21,803 bases of DNA. It comes from Bacillota bacterium (GTDB taxonomy: Bacteria > Bacillota > Dehalobacteriia > UBA4068). A model generated the notes under the pieces. The model worked only from the letters and a program-made list of their open reading frames with translations. It did no database searches and had not been told where the DNA came from. How positions within the stretch are numbered: the first letter of the stretch is position 1; each line of letters begins with the position of its first letter. The position numbers and the translations under genes are program-made. The stretch covers positions 1 through 21,803 of the forward strand of contig WRKD01000213.1 of NCBI GenBank assembly GCA_009778255.1, read 5' to 3'. Shown here piece after piece: positions 7,334 through 13,826 of the stretch.

Positions 7334-7506
7334 TAGTGGTTTCCAAGTCTTTCTTTGACTTCGTCGCTGCTATAGACGCGTCCAGCTTTAATATCTGATA
7401 ATGCTTTATTATGCTTATCCATAATATATAAACGGTACATAATATCTTCAATGGATATATCTTCAGGCATGGCTAGGACTGTATCCAAAACTTGTTGCTT
7501 AAGCAT
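7333..7506 (-). CDS. Type II antitoxin, short RelB/addiction-module type
   Basis: I chose the ATG at 7506 (MLKQQVLDTVLAMPEDISIED), giving 57 residues, because GGGGGTGG lies just upstream and a probable transcription start lies near 7519. A longer frame to 7575 would begin inside the terminator/promoter. The C-terminal DIKAGRVYSSDEVKERLGNH matches the tail of small antitoxins paired with ParE-like toxins, which wraps the toxin. Such antitoxins usually also repress their own promoter; here that would be the extended -10 box at 7526-7534. It directly precedes and overlaps the toxin gene. Confidence 0.85.
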   Translation of the reverse strand: MLKQQVLDTVLAMPEDISIEDIMYRLYIMDKHNKALSDIKAGRVYSSDEVKERLGNH

Positions 7507-7525
7507 AATAATCCACCCCCTGCCT

Positions 7526-7534
7526 ATTATACCA
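7526..7534 (-). promoter_or_regulatory. Extended -10 promoter for the toxin-antitoxin operon
   Basis: On the minus strand the sequence is TGGTATAAT, a perfect TATAAT with the TGn extension. It is ~20 bases before the antitoxin ATG and directly after the terminator hairpin. No good -35 box exists at 16-18 bases (ACCTTT at best), as is common for extended -10 promoters. Confidence 0.6.
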
Positions 7535-7544
7535 CAGCAAACAA

Positions 7545-7578
7545 GAAAAAAGGTAGAGATTTTTTCAACCTCCACCTT
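7545..7578 (-). terminator. Intrinsic terminator at the end of the mut operon side
   Basis: Minus-strand stem AAGGTGGAG / CTCTACCTT (7578-7570 with 7558-7550) has one G-U pair and an 11-base loop. It is followed by a run of T (about 7551-7546). It would stop transcripts coming from mutAB before the toxin-antitoxin promoter. Confidence 0.55.
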
Positions 7579-7599
7579 CTATCCTCTTCTTTCGCATAC

Positions 7600-7662
7600 A
7601 TGCGGAACATGCGGAACATGCGGAACATGCGGAACATGCGGAACATGCGGAACATGCGGAAC
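7600..7662. repeat. Tandem repeat, seven perfect copies of ATGCGGAAC
   Basis: Seven identical 9-base units (63 bases). It lies inside repeat-element copy 2, between mutB and the terminator. The identity of all units points to recent slippage expansion. Open frames through it (repeating Arg-Asn-Met) are by-products of the period of nine. Confidence 0.97.
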
Positions 7663-7678
7663 GGCCAATGGCCGTTCC
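7658..7678. repeat. 9-bp palindrome next to the mutB stop codon
   Basis: GGAACGGCC (7658-7666), loop AAT, GGCCGTTCC (7670-7678): a perfect stem. On the minus strand it is preceded by two copies of a CGTAGGGAAC phrase, the first of which supplies the TAG stop of mutB (7693-7691). This is REP-like in layout: a short palindrome immediately 3' of a gene. Confidence 0.8.
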
Positions 7679-7690
7679 CTACGGCGTTCC

Positions 7691-9868
7691 CTACGCCAAT
7701 CTCTTATTCAATATCTCCAACATCTCTTTGGCGCTGGCGGGGATGACGGAGCCGGGGCCGAAGATGCAGGCTGCGCCGTGTTCTTTAAGGTAGGCATAAT
7801 CCTGGGCGGGGATGACGCCGCCTACTATCACCATGATATCCTCACGGCCGCGTTTTTTCAGTTCTTCCACCAATTGGGGCAGCAGGGTCTTGTGTCCGGC
7901 GGCTAAAGAGCTCATGCCAATGATATGTACGTCATTATCCACCGCGTCCTGGGCGGTTTCTTCCGGGGTTTGGAAGAGCGGGCCCATATCTACGTCGAAG
8001 CCCATATCGGCATAGGCTGTAGCCACTACTTTGGCGCCGCGGTCGTGTCCGTCTTGCCCCATCTTGGCCACCATGATGCGGGGGCGTCGGCCGTGTTCGG
8101 CTTCGAAAGCATCAGTCATGGCTTGCACTTCTTTTATGATATCTTCATCGGCAAATTCGGCGGAGTAAACTCCGGAAATGGAACGTATCACAGCTTTATG
8201 CCTCCCGCAAACTTTTTCCACCGCGTCGGAGATCTCCCCTAGGGAAGCCCGCGCGCGCGCCGCTTCCAGGGCCAGCTCCAGCAAATTGCCTTCTCCGCTT
8301 TCCACCGATGCAGTGATAGCGTTCAAGCAATGCTCTACCTTAGCGGCATCGCGATTGGCGCGCAGTTTGGCGAGGCGTTCTAACTGCGCCTGACGTACCG
8401 CTGCATTATCTACCTCCAGAATATCGATGGGATCGGCTTGGTCTAGTTGTAGGTAGTTTAAGCCGATGATCTTTTCATAATTTGAATCGATATGAGCCTG
8501 ACGGCGGGCCGCCGCTTCTTCTATGCGCATTTTGGGTAAGCCGGTCTCGATGGCTTTGCTCATACCGCCTAAATCTTCTATCTCCTGAATATGTGCCCAG
8601 CCGTGGCGGATCAGTTCGCCGGTTAAGGCTTCCACATAATAAGAGCCGCCCCAAGGGTCCGCCACTTTGCAGACGCCGGTTTCATCCTGGATATATAATT
8701 GAGTGTTGCGGGCGATGCGGGCCGAGAAATCTGTGGGCAGGGCGATGGCCTCGTCTAAGGCATTGGTGTGTAGGGATTGGGTATGGCCCAAGGCCGCCGC
8801 CAGCGCTTCCAGGCAGGTGCGGGCTACATTGTTGAAAGGATCTTGCTCGGTAAGGCTCCAGCCGGAGGTTTGGCAATGGGTGCGCAGAGCCAAGGATTTG
8901 GGGTTTTTAGGGTCGAATTGCTTGACAATCTTGGCCCACAGCATACGGGCGGCGCGCATCTTAGCCACTTCCATGAAATAATTCTTGCCGATGCCCCAGA
9001 AGAAAGAGAGCCGCGGCGCGAACTGATCGATTGTTAGCCCGGCGTTGAGACCGGTACGCAGGTATTCCAAACCGTCGGCCAGGGTATAGCCCATTTCGAT
9101 ATCCGCGGTGGCACCGGCTTCCTGCATATGATATCCGGATATACTGATGCAGTTGAATTTGGGCATATTTTGAGAGGTATAAGCGAAAATATCGCCGATG
9201 ATGCGCATAGAAGGCCCCGGCGGGTAGATATAAGTATTGCGTACCATGAATTCTTTTAAGATATCATTTTGGATAGTGCCGTTTAGAACCTTTTTGTCCA
9301 CACCCTGTTCCTCGGCGGCTAGGATATAGAAGGCCATTATAGGTAGCACAGCCCCGTTCATGGTCATGGAGACAGACATCTGATCCAGCGGTATACCGGA
9401 AAACAATATCTCCATATCCAAGATGGAATCCACCGCTACCCCTGCTTTACCAACATCTCCTACCACCCGAGGATGATCGGAATCGTAACCCCGGTGGGTG
9501 GCCAAGTCGAAAGCTATCGATAAACCTTTTTGCCCGGCAGCTAGATTTCTGCGGTAAAAGGCATTGCTCTCTTCGGCAGTGGAAAATCCTGCGTACTGCC
9601 GCACAGTCCAAGGACGAGTTACATACATGGTGGGGTAAGGACCACGCAAGAAAGGCGGTAGCCCGGCCATATAGCCTAAATGGTTTAAGCCGGCATAATC
9701 ATCTTCTGTATAAAGGGGCCGTACATCAATTTGTTCCATAGTGTGGGTCAGCAATTGTTCCAGGCTTTTGCCTGTTTCCTGTTCTATTTTTTTTTGCCAA
9801 TCCGCATAGCTTATTTTAGCGGGAGCATTAGTTGAAAAATCAACTTTACTTAATATTGCTTTACTCAT
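7691..9868 (-). CDS. mutB: Methylmalonyl-CoA mutase, large (catalytic, B12-binding) subunit
   Basis: This 725-residue subunit catalyses the adenosylcobalamin-dependent rearrangement of succinyl-CoA and (R)-methylmalonyl-CoA. The N-terminal barrel shows TMYVTRPWTVRQYAGFSTAE, FDLATHRGYDSDHPRVVGDVG and MSVSMTMNGAVLP, all signatures of the catalytic chain. The C-terminal cobalamin domain has the base-off ligand motif D-G-H-D-R-G (in AKMGQDGHDRGAKVVATAY), then GPLFQTPEETAQDAVDNDVH and IVGGVIPAQD. I chose ATG 9868 over 9874 because GGAGG lies 9 bases before it. The start overlaps the small-subunit stop as ATGAGTAA, so the two are translationally coupled. The stop TAG lies inside a palindromic repeat, but the end (ILNKRLA) looks natural in length. 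Confidence 0.97.
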   Translation of the reverse strand: MSKAILSKVDFSTNAPAKISYADWQKKIEQETGKSLEQLLTHTMEQIDVRPLYTEDDYAGLNHLGYMAGLPPFLRGPYPTMYVTRPWTVRQYAGFSTAEESNAFYRRNLAAGQKGLSIAFDLATHRGYDSDHPRVVGDVGKAGVAVDSILDMEILFSGIPLDQMSVSMTMNGAVLPIMAFYILAAEEQGVDKKVLNGTIQNDILKEFMVRNTYIYPPGPSMRIIGDIFAYTSQNMPKFNCISISGYHMQEAGATADIEMGYTLADGLEYLRTGLNAGLTIDQFAPRLSFFWGIGKNYFMEVAKMRAARMLWAKIVKQFDPKNPKSLALRTHCQTSGWSLTEQDPFNNVARTCLEALAAALGHTQSLHTNALDEAIALPTDFSARIARNTQLYIQDETGVCKVADPWGGSYYVEALTGELIRHGWAHIQEIEDLGGMSKAIETGLPKMRIEEAAARRQAHIDSNYEKIIGLNYLQLDQADPIDILEVDNAAVRQAQLERLAKLRANRDAAKVEHCLNAITASVESGEGNLLELALEAARARASLGEISDAVEKVCGRHKAVIRSISGVYSAEFADEDIIKEVQAMTDAFEAEHGRRPRIMVAKMGQDGHDRGAKVVATAYADMGFDVDMGPLFQTPEETAQDAVDNDVHIIGMSSLAAGHKTLLPQLVEELKKRGREDIMVIVGGVIPAQDYAYLKEHGAACIFGPGSVIPASAKEMLEILNKRLA

Positions 9869-11837
9869 TATCATTACCTCCCGCTAGCTGGATTTTTCTT
9901 AAAACACTCAAGCAATCAGCTTTCACATGAATGAAATCATCTACACCCGCTTCAAGGTAGCTGTTCTTGAATTCCGGTGCGGGTGCTCCAGCCAAAATTA
10001 CCAGCATTTGTGGGGCTTCAGCTTTGATAGCGCGGCTTAGCTCCGGTACGATCTCTGGGTAGGTATCGTCAGTGGAGCAGATTATGGTAGCTTGAGCTTG
10101 GGAGGCGACGGCCGCCCAGGCGGCGGCAGCCACATCGGCGAAGCCATCGTTTCGCAGCACAGTAAAGCCTCCTACCTCCATAAAACCGGCGGAGAAATCA
10201 GCCCGCGCCTTATGTTGCGATAAGGGCCCCATATTGGCCAGGAATACCTCAATATTTTTGCCCGTTTTGGCCGTATGTGCTTCTGTCTTGATGCGCAAAG
10301 CCTCGAATTGCTCCGTCCAGCGATGAGGGGAAATGGGAGTTACGGTTTCGCTCTCACCGACGTTTGCGGACGACCGATGGTCGCACACACAGTTTGTGGA
10401 CGACCAATGATCGCCCCTACAGGCGTCTGCGGTCTTTCTATCCTCTCGCCTCTCGCCTCTTTCCTCTACATTGGCGTACATATTACTGCCTACGGCGTGG
10501 TCGGCACGGGTGGAGAGTTTTTTGAAGCGTTCTTGTAAGGTAGCGTTAATCTCCGCTTGTAGGGTACCGTTATGCAATACCTGTAATATTCCGCCATCTT
10601 CTTCAATTTGCTGTAACTTTTCCCAGGTGGCTTCTATTACCTGGCCGGTGAGGGTTTCTACAAACCAAGAACCTCCAGCAGGATCTATCGGGGTAGTTAG
10701 GTTGAATTCATTTTCCAGCATCATCTGTATATTGCGGGCGATGCGGCGGCTTTGTTCGTCACTATGGCGCAGAGCCGTGTCGAATGGTTCAACTGTAAGA
10801 GCGTCCACGCCCCCAACAATACCGGAAAAGGCCTGGGTAGCGCTACGTAGTATATTCACATATGGATCATAAACAGTGGTGGTGAAACGTGATGTTGCGG
10901 CACGGGCGTCTAACTTAGCAGAATCTTCATTGCCGCCATAGGCTGCGATTATTTTAGACCATAATAAACGTGCGGCACGCAGTTTAGCTATTTCCATGAA
11001 GAAATTTGCTCCCAAAGAGAAAGAAAACACCATACTGCCGGCAATGCTATCTACAGATAAACCCCTTTCAGTTAAAGCGTCTAGATACGAGACGGCGGTA
11101 GCGAACATAGCAGCGAGTTCCTGTATAGCATTTGCTCCGCCCTCATGATACACGGAACTTTGAATGAAGATAGTTTTGATCAACGGCATGTTCAGTGCTG
11201 TAAAACGCAGGTTATTAGCCATTTGATCATAATACGACGCCATAGAATTACAGTTGGTGCCCTGCAAAGCTAGTGTCCCTAAGGGGTCTGCGCCAATAAC
11301 GCCGTAAAAAGCGGCGGAATCGACGCCTTGCTCTTTAGCATAAGCGGCTAAGAGAGCCAAAGTTGAGGTAGATTCGGCACCGCAGAAAACCTGGAAAGGA
11401 AAGTTTAACACATCTATGCCATCCAATAGTAAATGTATATCTTGTAAATTGGATAATTTGGGGCAGCAGTTGGGGTTGAAACAAATAGCGCTTACTCCCT
11501 TACTCAAGCCCTCCCTCAGCATATCGTGGGCTTTTTGGGGGTCGGCAGTATCGCCTTTTTGCGCAATCAGCCAGGTTTTGGCGCTGTAGCCGGCGGCAGA
11601 AGTTCCGCGCAGATAACTTTCTCCACCTGGTATGTTGCTTTTTTCTGTGAAGGCGGCGGCATTTTCAGCTGTGTACAGTGGTTGCAAGGTTATGCCCTCA
11701 TAAGTTTTGGTCAGCAGTTTTTTTTCGAAGGGTGCGCCTTTTAAAGAAGTAATAGCTTCTTCCTTCCACTCTGAGTAAGAAGGTATGGTGAAACCAGGAA
11801 AATCGACTGTGGGAAGAGGCGCCTTTTCTTTTTCCAT
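9861..11837 (-). CDS. mutA: Methylmalonyl-CoA mutase, small subunit, with in-frame repeat insertion
   Basis: This 658-residue subunit forms the heterodimer with MutB. It keeps the barrel-type domain (FPGFTIPSYSEWKEEAITSLKG..., SFSLGANFFMEIAKLRAARLLW, IDPAGGSWFVETLTGQVIEATW). Its C-terminal domain is B12-like but lacks the cobalamin-ligand motif: FLANMGPLSQHKARADF replaces D-x-H-x-x-G, as in known small subunits. Between the two, after GSNMYANVEE, about 40 residues (~457-497) are encoded by purine-rich and palindromic repeats and look foreign (GDHWSSTNCV, CDHRSSANVG). This explains the slightly long protein. Start ATG 11837 has AAGGA 8 bases upstream. First gene of the mut operon. Confidence 0.95.
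   Translation of the reverse strand: MEKEKAPLPTVDFPGFTIPSYSEWKEEAITSLKGAPFEKKLLTKTYEGITLQPLYTAENAAAFTEKSNIPGGESYLRGTSAAGYSAKTWLIAQKGDTADPQKAHDMLREGLSKGVSAICFNPNCCPKLSNLQDIHLLLDGIDVLNFPFQVFCGAESTSTLALLAAYAKEQGVDSAAFYGVIGADPLGTLALQGTNCNSMASYYDQMANNLRFTALNMPLIKTIFIQSSVYHEGGANAIQELAAMFATAVSYLDALTERGLSVDSIAGSMVFSFSLGANFFMEIAKLRAARLLWSKIIAAYGGNEDSAKLDARAATSRFTTTVYDPYVNILRSATQAFSGIVGGVDALTVEPFDTALRHSDEQSRRIARNIQMMLENEFNLTTPIDPAGGSWFVETLTGQVIEATWEKLQQIEEDGGILQVLHNGTLQAEINATLQERFKKLSTRADHAVGSNMYANVEERGERREDRKTADACRGDHWSSTNCVCDHRSSANVGESETVTPISPHRWTEQFEALRIKTEAHTAKTGKNIEVFLANMGPLSQHKARADFSAGFMEVGGFTVLRNDGFADVAAAAWAAVASQAQATIICSTDDTYPEIVPELSRAIKAEAPQMLVILAGAPAPEFKNSYLEAGVDDFIHVKADCLSVLRKIQLAGGNDNE
10345..10470 (-). 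repeat. Palindromic repeat insertion inside the mutA coding sequence
   Basis: On the minus strand a run of GAGGCGA-like purine repeats (about 10467-10440) is followed by two copies of a ~24-base unit, GCGAYCATYGGTCGTCCRCA plus AAC. These start at 10414 and 10384, exactly 30 bases apart. Each unit contains a GCGAYC-ATY-GGTCG palindrome, preceded in the first by GTAGGG. The 30-base period and overall length keep the mutA frame open. The region translates into two related 10-residue blocks in the interdomain linker. Confidence 0.8.
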
Positions 11838-11859
11838 CTACAACATCCTTTCTAACGGG

Positions 11860-11955
11860 CTGCTGCGCAACCCGAGTTTTGAATTCTGAGTCTAAAGGGA
11901 AAAAAGAGAAAAACACACTATACAACATAAAACTCTTACTTGGGCTGCGCAGCAG
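11860..11955. repeat. 10-bp inverted repeat in the mut 5' leader
   Basis: CTGCTGCGCA (11860-11869) and its exact complement TGCGCAGCAG (11946-11955) are separated by 76 bases. Both lie in the ~130-base untranslated leader of the mut transcript. They could close a long-range stem near the ribosome-binding site. No cobalamin-riboswitch B12 box (GCCACTG) was found. Confidence 0.6.
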
Positions 11956-11979
11956 ACCAGAGCGTCTTCTCTCGATAAT

Positions 11980-12008
11980 ATAATAACGTGCAGGGTGGAT
12001 AATGTCAA
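11980..12008 (-). promoter_or_regulatory. Promoter of the mutAB operon
   Basis: On the minus strand TTGACA (12008-12003), a 17-base spacer and TATTAT (11985-11980): near-consensus vegetative sigma boxes at ideal spacing. Transcription would start near 11973, leaving a leader of ~135 bases. Confidence 0.75.
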
Positions 12009-12066
12009 TTTTTTGTAAAATTAAAACAGGAGAGCATTTTACTAGGAGGGCATAGGGCGCACTAAG

Positions 12067-12109
12067 TAGGAGATTCCTAATTGACAAGGTTTCTATTTAG
12101 GGTTAAACT
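12067..12109 (+). promoter_or_regulatory. Promoter of the homocysteine genes, with possible operator
   Basis: TTGACA (12081-12086), 17-base spacer, TAAACT (12104-12109). An inverted repeat TAGGA-GAT-TCCTA (12067-12079) abuts the -35 box and could bind a regulator. The leader is short (~15 bases), so there is no room for a riboswitch between this promoter and the start codon at 12131. Confidence 0.6.
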
Positions 12110-12130
12110 ATTGGCAAAGGCGGTGATGAT

Positions 12131-13309
12131 ATGAGCAAGAAAAGCTATGAAGAAATTAATGCGAAAATCAAGCAAGGCAAGGCGGTAGTAGTAACAGCTG
12201 AAGAAGTTATCGATATAGCCCGGGAAGAGGGGTTGAAATCTGCCGCAGCTAAAGTGGATGTGGTGACTACCGGAACCTTTGGTATGATGTGTTCTTCCGG
12301 CGCCTTTCTTAATTTTTGGCATACGAAACCTAAAATGAGGATGCAGCAAGTATGGCTGAATAATGTGCCGGCTTATGCCGGCATTGCAGCAGTTGATGCA
12401 TATATAGGGGCTACCGAGCTTATGGAGGGAGACCCTGCAAATACGCGGCATCCCGGTCATTTCCGATATGGCGGAGGCCATGTGATTGAAGATTTAATAG
12501 CAGGCAAAGAACTGCAACTGCGCGCGACTTCTTATGGTACAGATTGCTATCCGCTAAAGAAATTGGAAAAAACGCTCACCATAGATGATCTGCGCGACGC
12601 CTTTATTATGAGCCCGCGCAACAGCTATCAAAACTACAATGTTGGCGTCAACTGTGCCGATAAAACTGTGTATACTTATATGGGCCTTCTAAAGCCCAAT
12701 ATGGGTAATATAAATTATTCTACAGCCGGACAACTTTCACCACTTTTAAACGATCCATATTTTCGCACGATCGGAGTTGGTACGCGCATTTTTTTGGGCG
12801 GAGGCATTGGCTTTGTGTGTGGGCCGGGTACACAACATGACCATAGCGGGCAGCGTACTACGGGCGGCCTCCCAATGGGCGGTGCGGGAACACTGGCTGT
12901 TACCGGAGATATGAAAAAGATGAATTCCCGCTATATTAGGGGTGTAAGTATGTTGGGTTATGGGGTAAGTTTAATGGTGGGCATTGGCGTACCCATACCA
13001 ATATTAGATGAAGATATGCTGGAGTTCACCTGCGTAACGGATGCAGATATTCTTTCTCCGGTATGTGATTATGGCATTAAATACCCAACCGGAGAACCGC
13101 CGGAGCTTGGTTATGTAACTGTAGCCGAACTGAAAAGCGGTGAAGTGAATTTTGCCGGTAAATGTATACCCACAGCACCCCTTTCCAGCTACCCTATGGC
13201 TAAAGAAATAGCCACTGCTTTGAAAAGGTGGGTTAGCGAGGGATCTTTTCTGCTTTCAAGGCCCGCAGTTTTGCTGCCGACTGTTGAAGGCTATGAAAGG
13301 GGAGAGTAA
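12131..13309 (+). CDS. Homocysteine biosynthesis protein, DUF39 family (COG1900)
   Basis: This 392-residue protein carries the DUF39/HcyBio domain over nearly its whole length: VVTTGTFGMMCSSGAFLNFWH near residue 45, RYGGGHVIEDLIAGKELQLRATSYGTDCYP, NCADKTVYTYMGLLKPNMGNINYSTAGQLSPLLNDP, and GTRIFLGGGIGFVCGPGTQHD. In Methanosarcina acetivorans the homologue MA1821, with MA1822, supports homocysteine formation from aspartate semialdehyde and sulfide, bypassing O-acyl-homoserine. That protein has C-terminal CBS domains; I see none here. Conserved Cys residues (MCSSG, TDCYP, NCAD) could carry sulfur. GGCGGTGAT precedes the ATG. The next gene starts 2 bases after the stop, as expected for partners. 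Confidence 0.9.
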   Translation: MSKKSYEEINAKIKQGKAVVVTAEEVIDIAREEGLKSAAAKVDVVTTGTFGMMCSSGAFLNFWHTKPKMRMQQVWLNNVPAYAGIAAVDAYIGATELMEGDPANTRHPGHFRYGGGHVIEDLIAGKELQLRATSYGTDCYPLKKLEKTLTIDDLRDAFIMSPRNSYQNYNVGVNCADKTVYTYMGLLKPNMGNINYSTAGQLSPLLNDPYFRTIGVGTRIFLGGGIGFVCGPGTQHDHSGQRTTGGLPMGGAGTLAVTGDMKKMNSRYIRGVSMLGYGVSLMVGIGVPIPILDEDMLEFTCVTDADILSPVCDYGIKYPTGEPPELGYVTVAELKSGEVNFAGKCIPTAPLSSYPMAKEIATALKRWVSEGSFLLSRPAVLLPTVEGYERGE

Positions 13310-13311
13310 TT

Positions 13312-13737
13312 ATGTCCATAGACAATAATATGGTAGATAAAAAAGTGATTCTACGTTTTACCTCCGAGTTGGTAGAGCAGCCTATTGTTTATCAATTGGT
13401 TAAAGAATTCAATCTTGTGCCAAATATTATACGGGCTGAAGTGAGCCCAGAAAAAAAAGGCTATTTACTATTAGGCCTTTCTGGTACAGAAGCGAATTAT
13501 CGCCGGGCTTTGATTTGTCTTCAACAACAGGGATTACAAGTACAATCTTTAGTGGAGCAGGTAAGCTGGGACGAACATCTTTGTACTCAATGTGGTCTTT
13601 GTACAGGGGTTTGCCCAAGCGGCGCTTTGTATTTGGAACGCCCCAGCCTAGAAGTGCGTTTCGAAGGTGAAAAATGTGTAGTCTGCAATATGTGTATAGA
13701 GGCTTGCCCGGCTCATGCTATGCGCCTTGATGTATAA
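13312..13737 (+). CDS. NIL domain plus two [4Fe-4S] clusters, homocysteine-synthesis partner
   Basis: This 141-residue protein starts with a NIL domain (residues ~8-80; VILRFTSELVEQPIVYQLVKEFNLVPNIIRAEV), the small ligand-binding fold also found behind methionine-importer ATPases. A ferredoxin module follows with CTQCGLCTGVCPSG and CVVCNMCIEACPAH, i.e. two CxxCxxCxxxCP sets for two [4Fe-4S] clusters. Same architecture as MA1822 of methanogens, which acts with the DUF39 protein. It is likely the electron donor or sulfur-handling subunit. GGGGAGAG overlapping the upstream stop serves as ribosome-binding site, so the two genes are coupled. Role assigned from family and context. Confidence 0.9.
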   Translation: MSIDNNMVDKKVILRFTSELVEQPIVYQLVKEFNLVPNIIRAEVSPEKKGYLLLGLSGTEANYRRALICLQQQGLQVQSLVEQVSWDEHLCTQCGLCTGVCPSGALYLERPSLEVRFEGEKCVVCNMCIEACPAHAMRLDV

Positions 13738-13826
13738 CTATCCTTTAAAAAAGCAGTTGCAAACTTTCTACTACTCCAGACTTTAGGGAATATAGTAGTA
13801 TTGCATGAACTATATGAGGCCCTTAT

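Larger units (their letters stand above)
7521..7666 (-). repeat. Intergenic element, copy 2, with expanded 9-bp array
   Basis: Same element as 6932-7020, in the same orientation and 589 bases away. The alignment runs from TGCCTATTAT to CATACATG and on to GAACGGC. Copy 2 differs by carrying seven tandem ATGCGGAAC units where copy 1 has a single degenerate unit (ATGAGAAC). It separates mutB from the toxin-antitoxin pair. Confidence 0.8.

Noticed and set aside
6801..7662. CRISPR array
   Set aside because: The repeats are 9-11 bases, contiguous and without spacers, and no cas genes are present.
7451..7906. Plus-strand frames through the 9-base array giving repeated Arg-Asn-Met or Cys-Gly-Thr
   Set aside because: They exist only because a period of nine keeps frames open. 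They overlap the mutB 3' end antisense and have no ribosome-binding site.
8482..9037. Plus-strand frames antisense to mutB
   Set aside because: Shadows of a clear catalytic-domain coding sequence on the other strand.
11838..12010. Cobalamin riboswitch in the mut leader
   Set aside because: The B12 box and the expected multi-helix layout were not found; only a simple inverted repeat is visible.
11698..12087. Minus-strand 129-codon frame over the mutA start and divergent promoters
   Set aside because: It covers both promoters and the mutA start in another frame, with no family resemblance.
12000..12130. SAM riboswitch before the homocysteine genes
   Set aside because: The promoter leaves only ~15 bases of leader, and no S-box-like sequence was seen.
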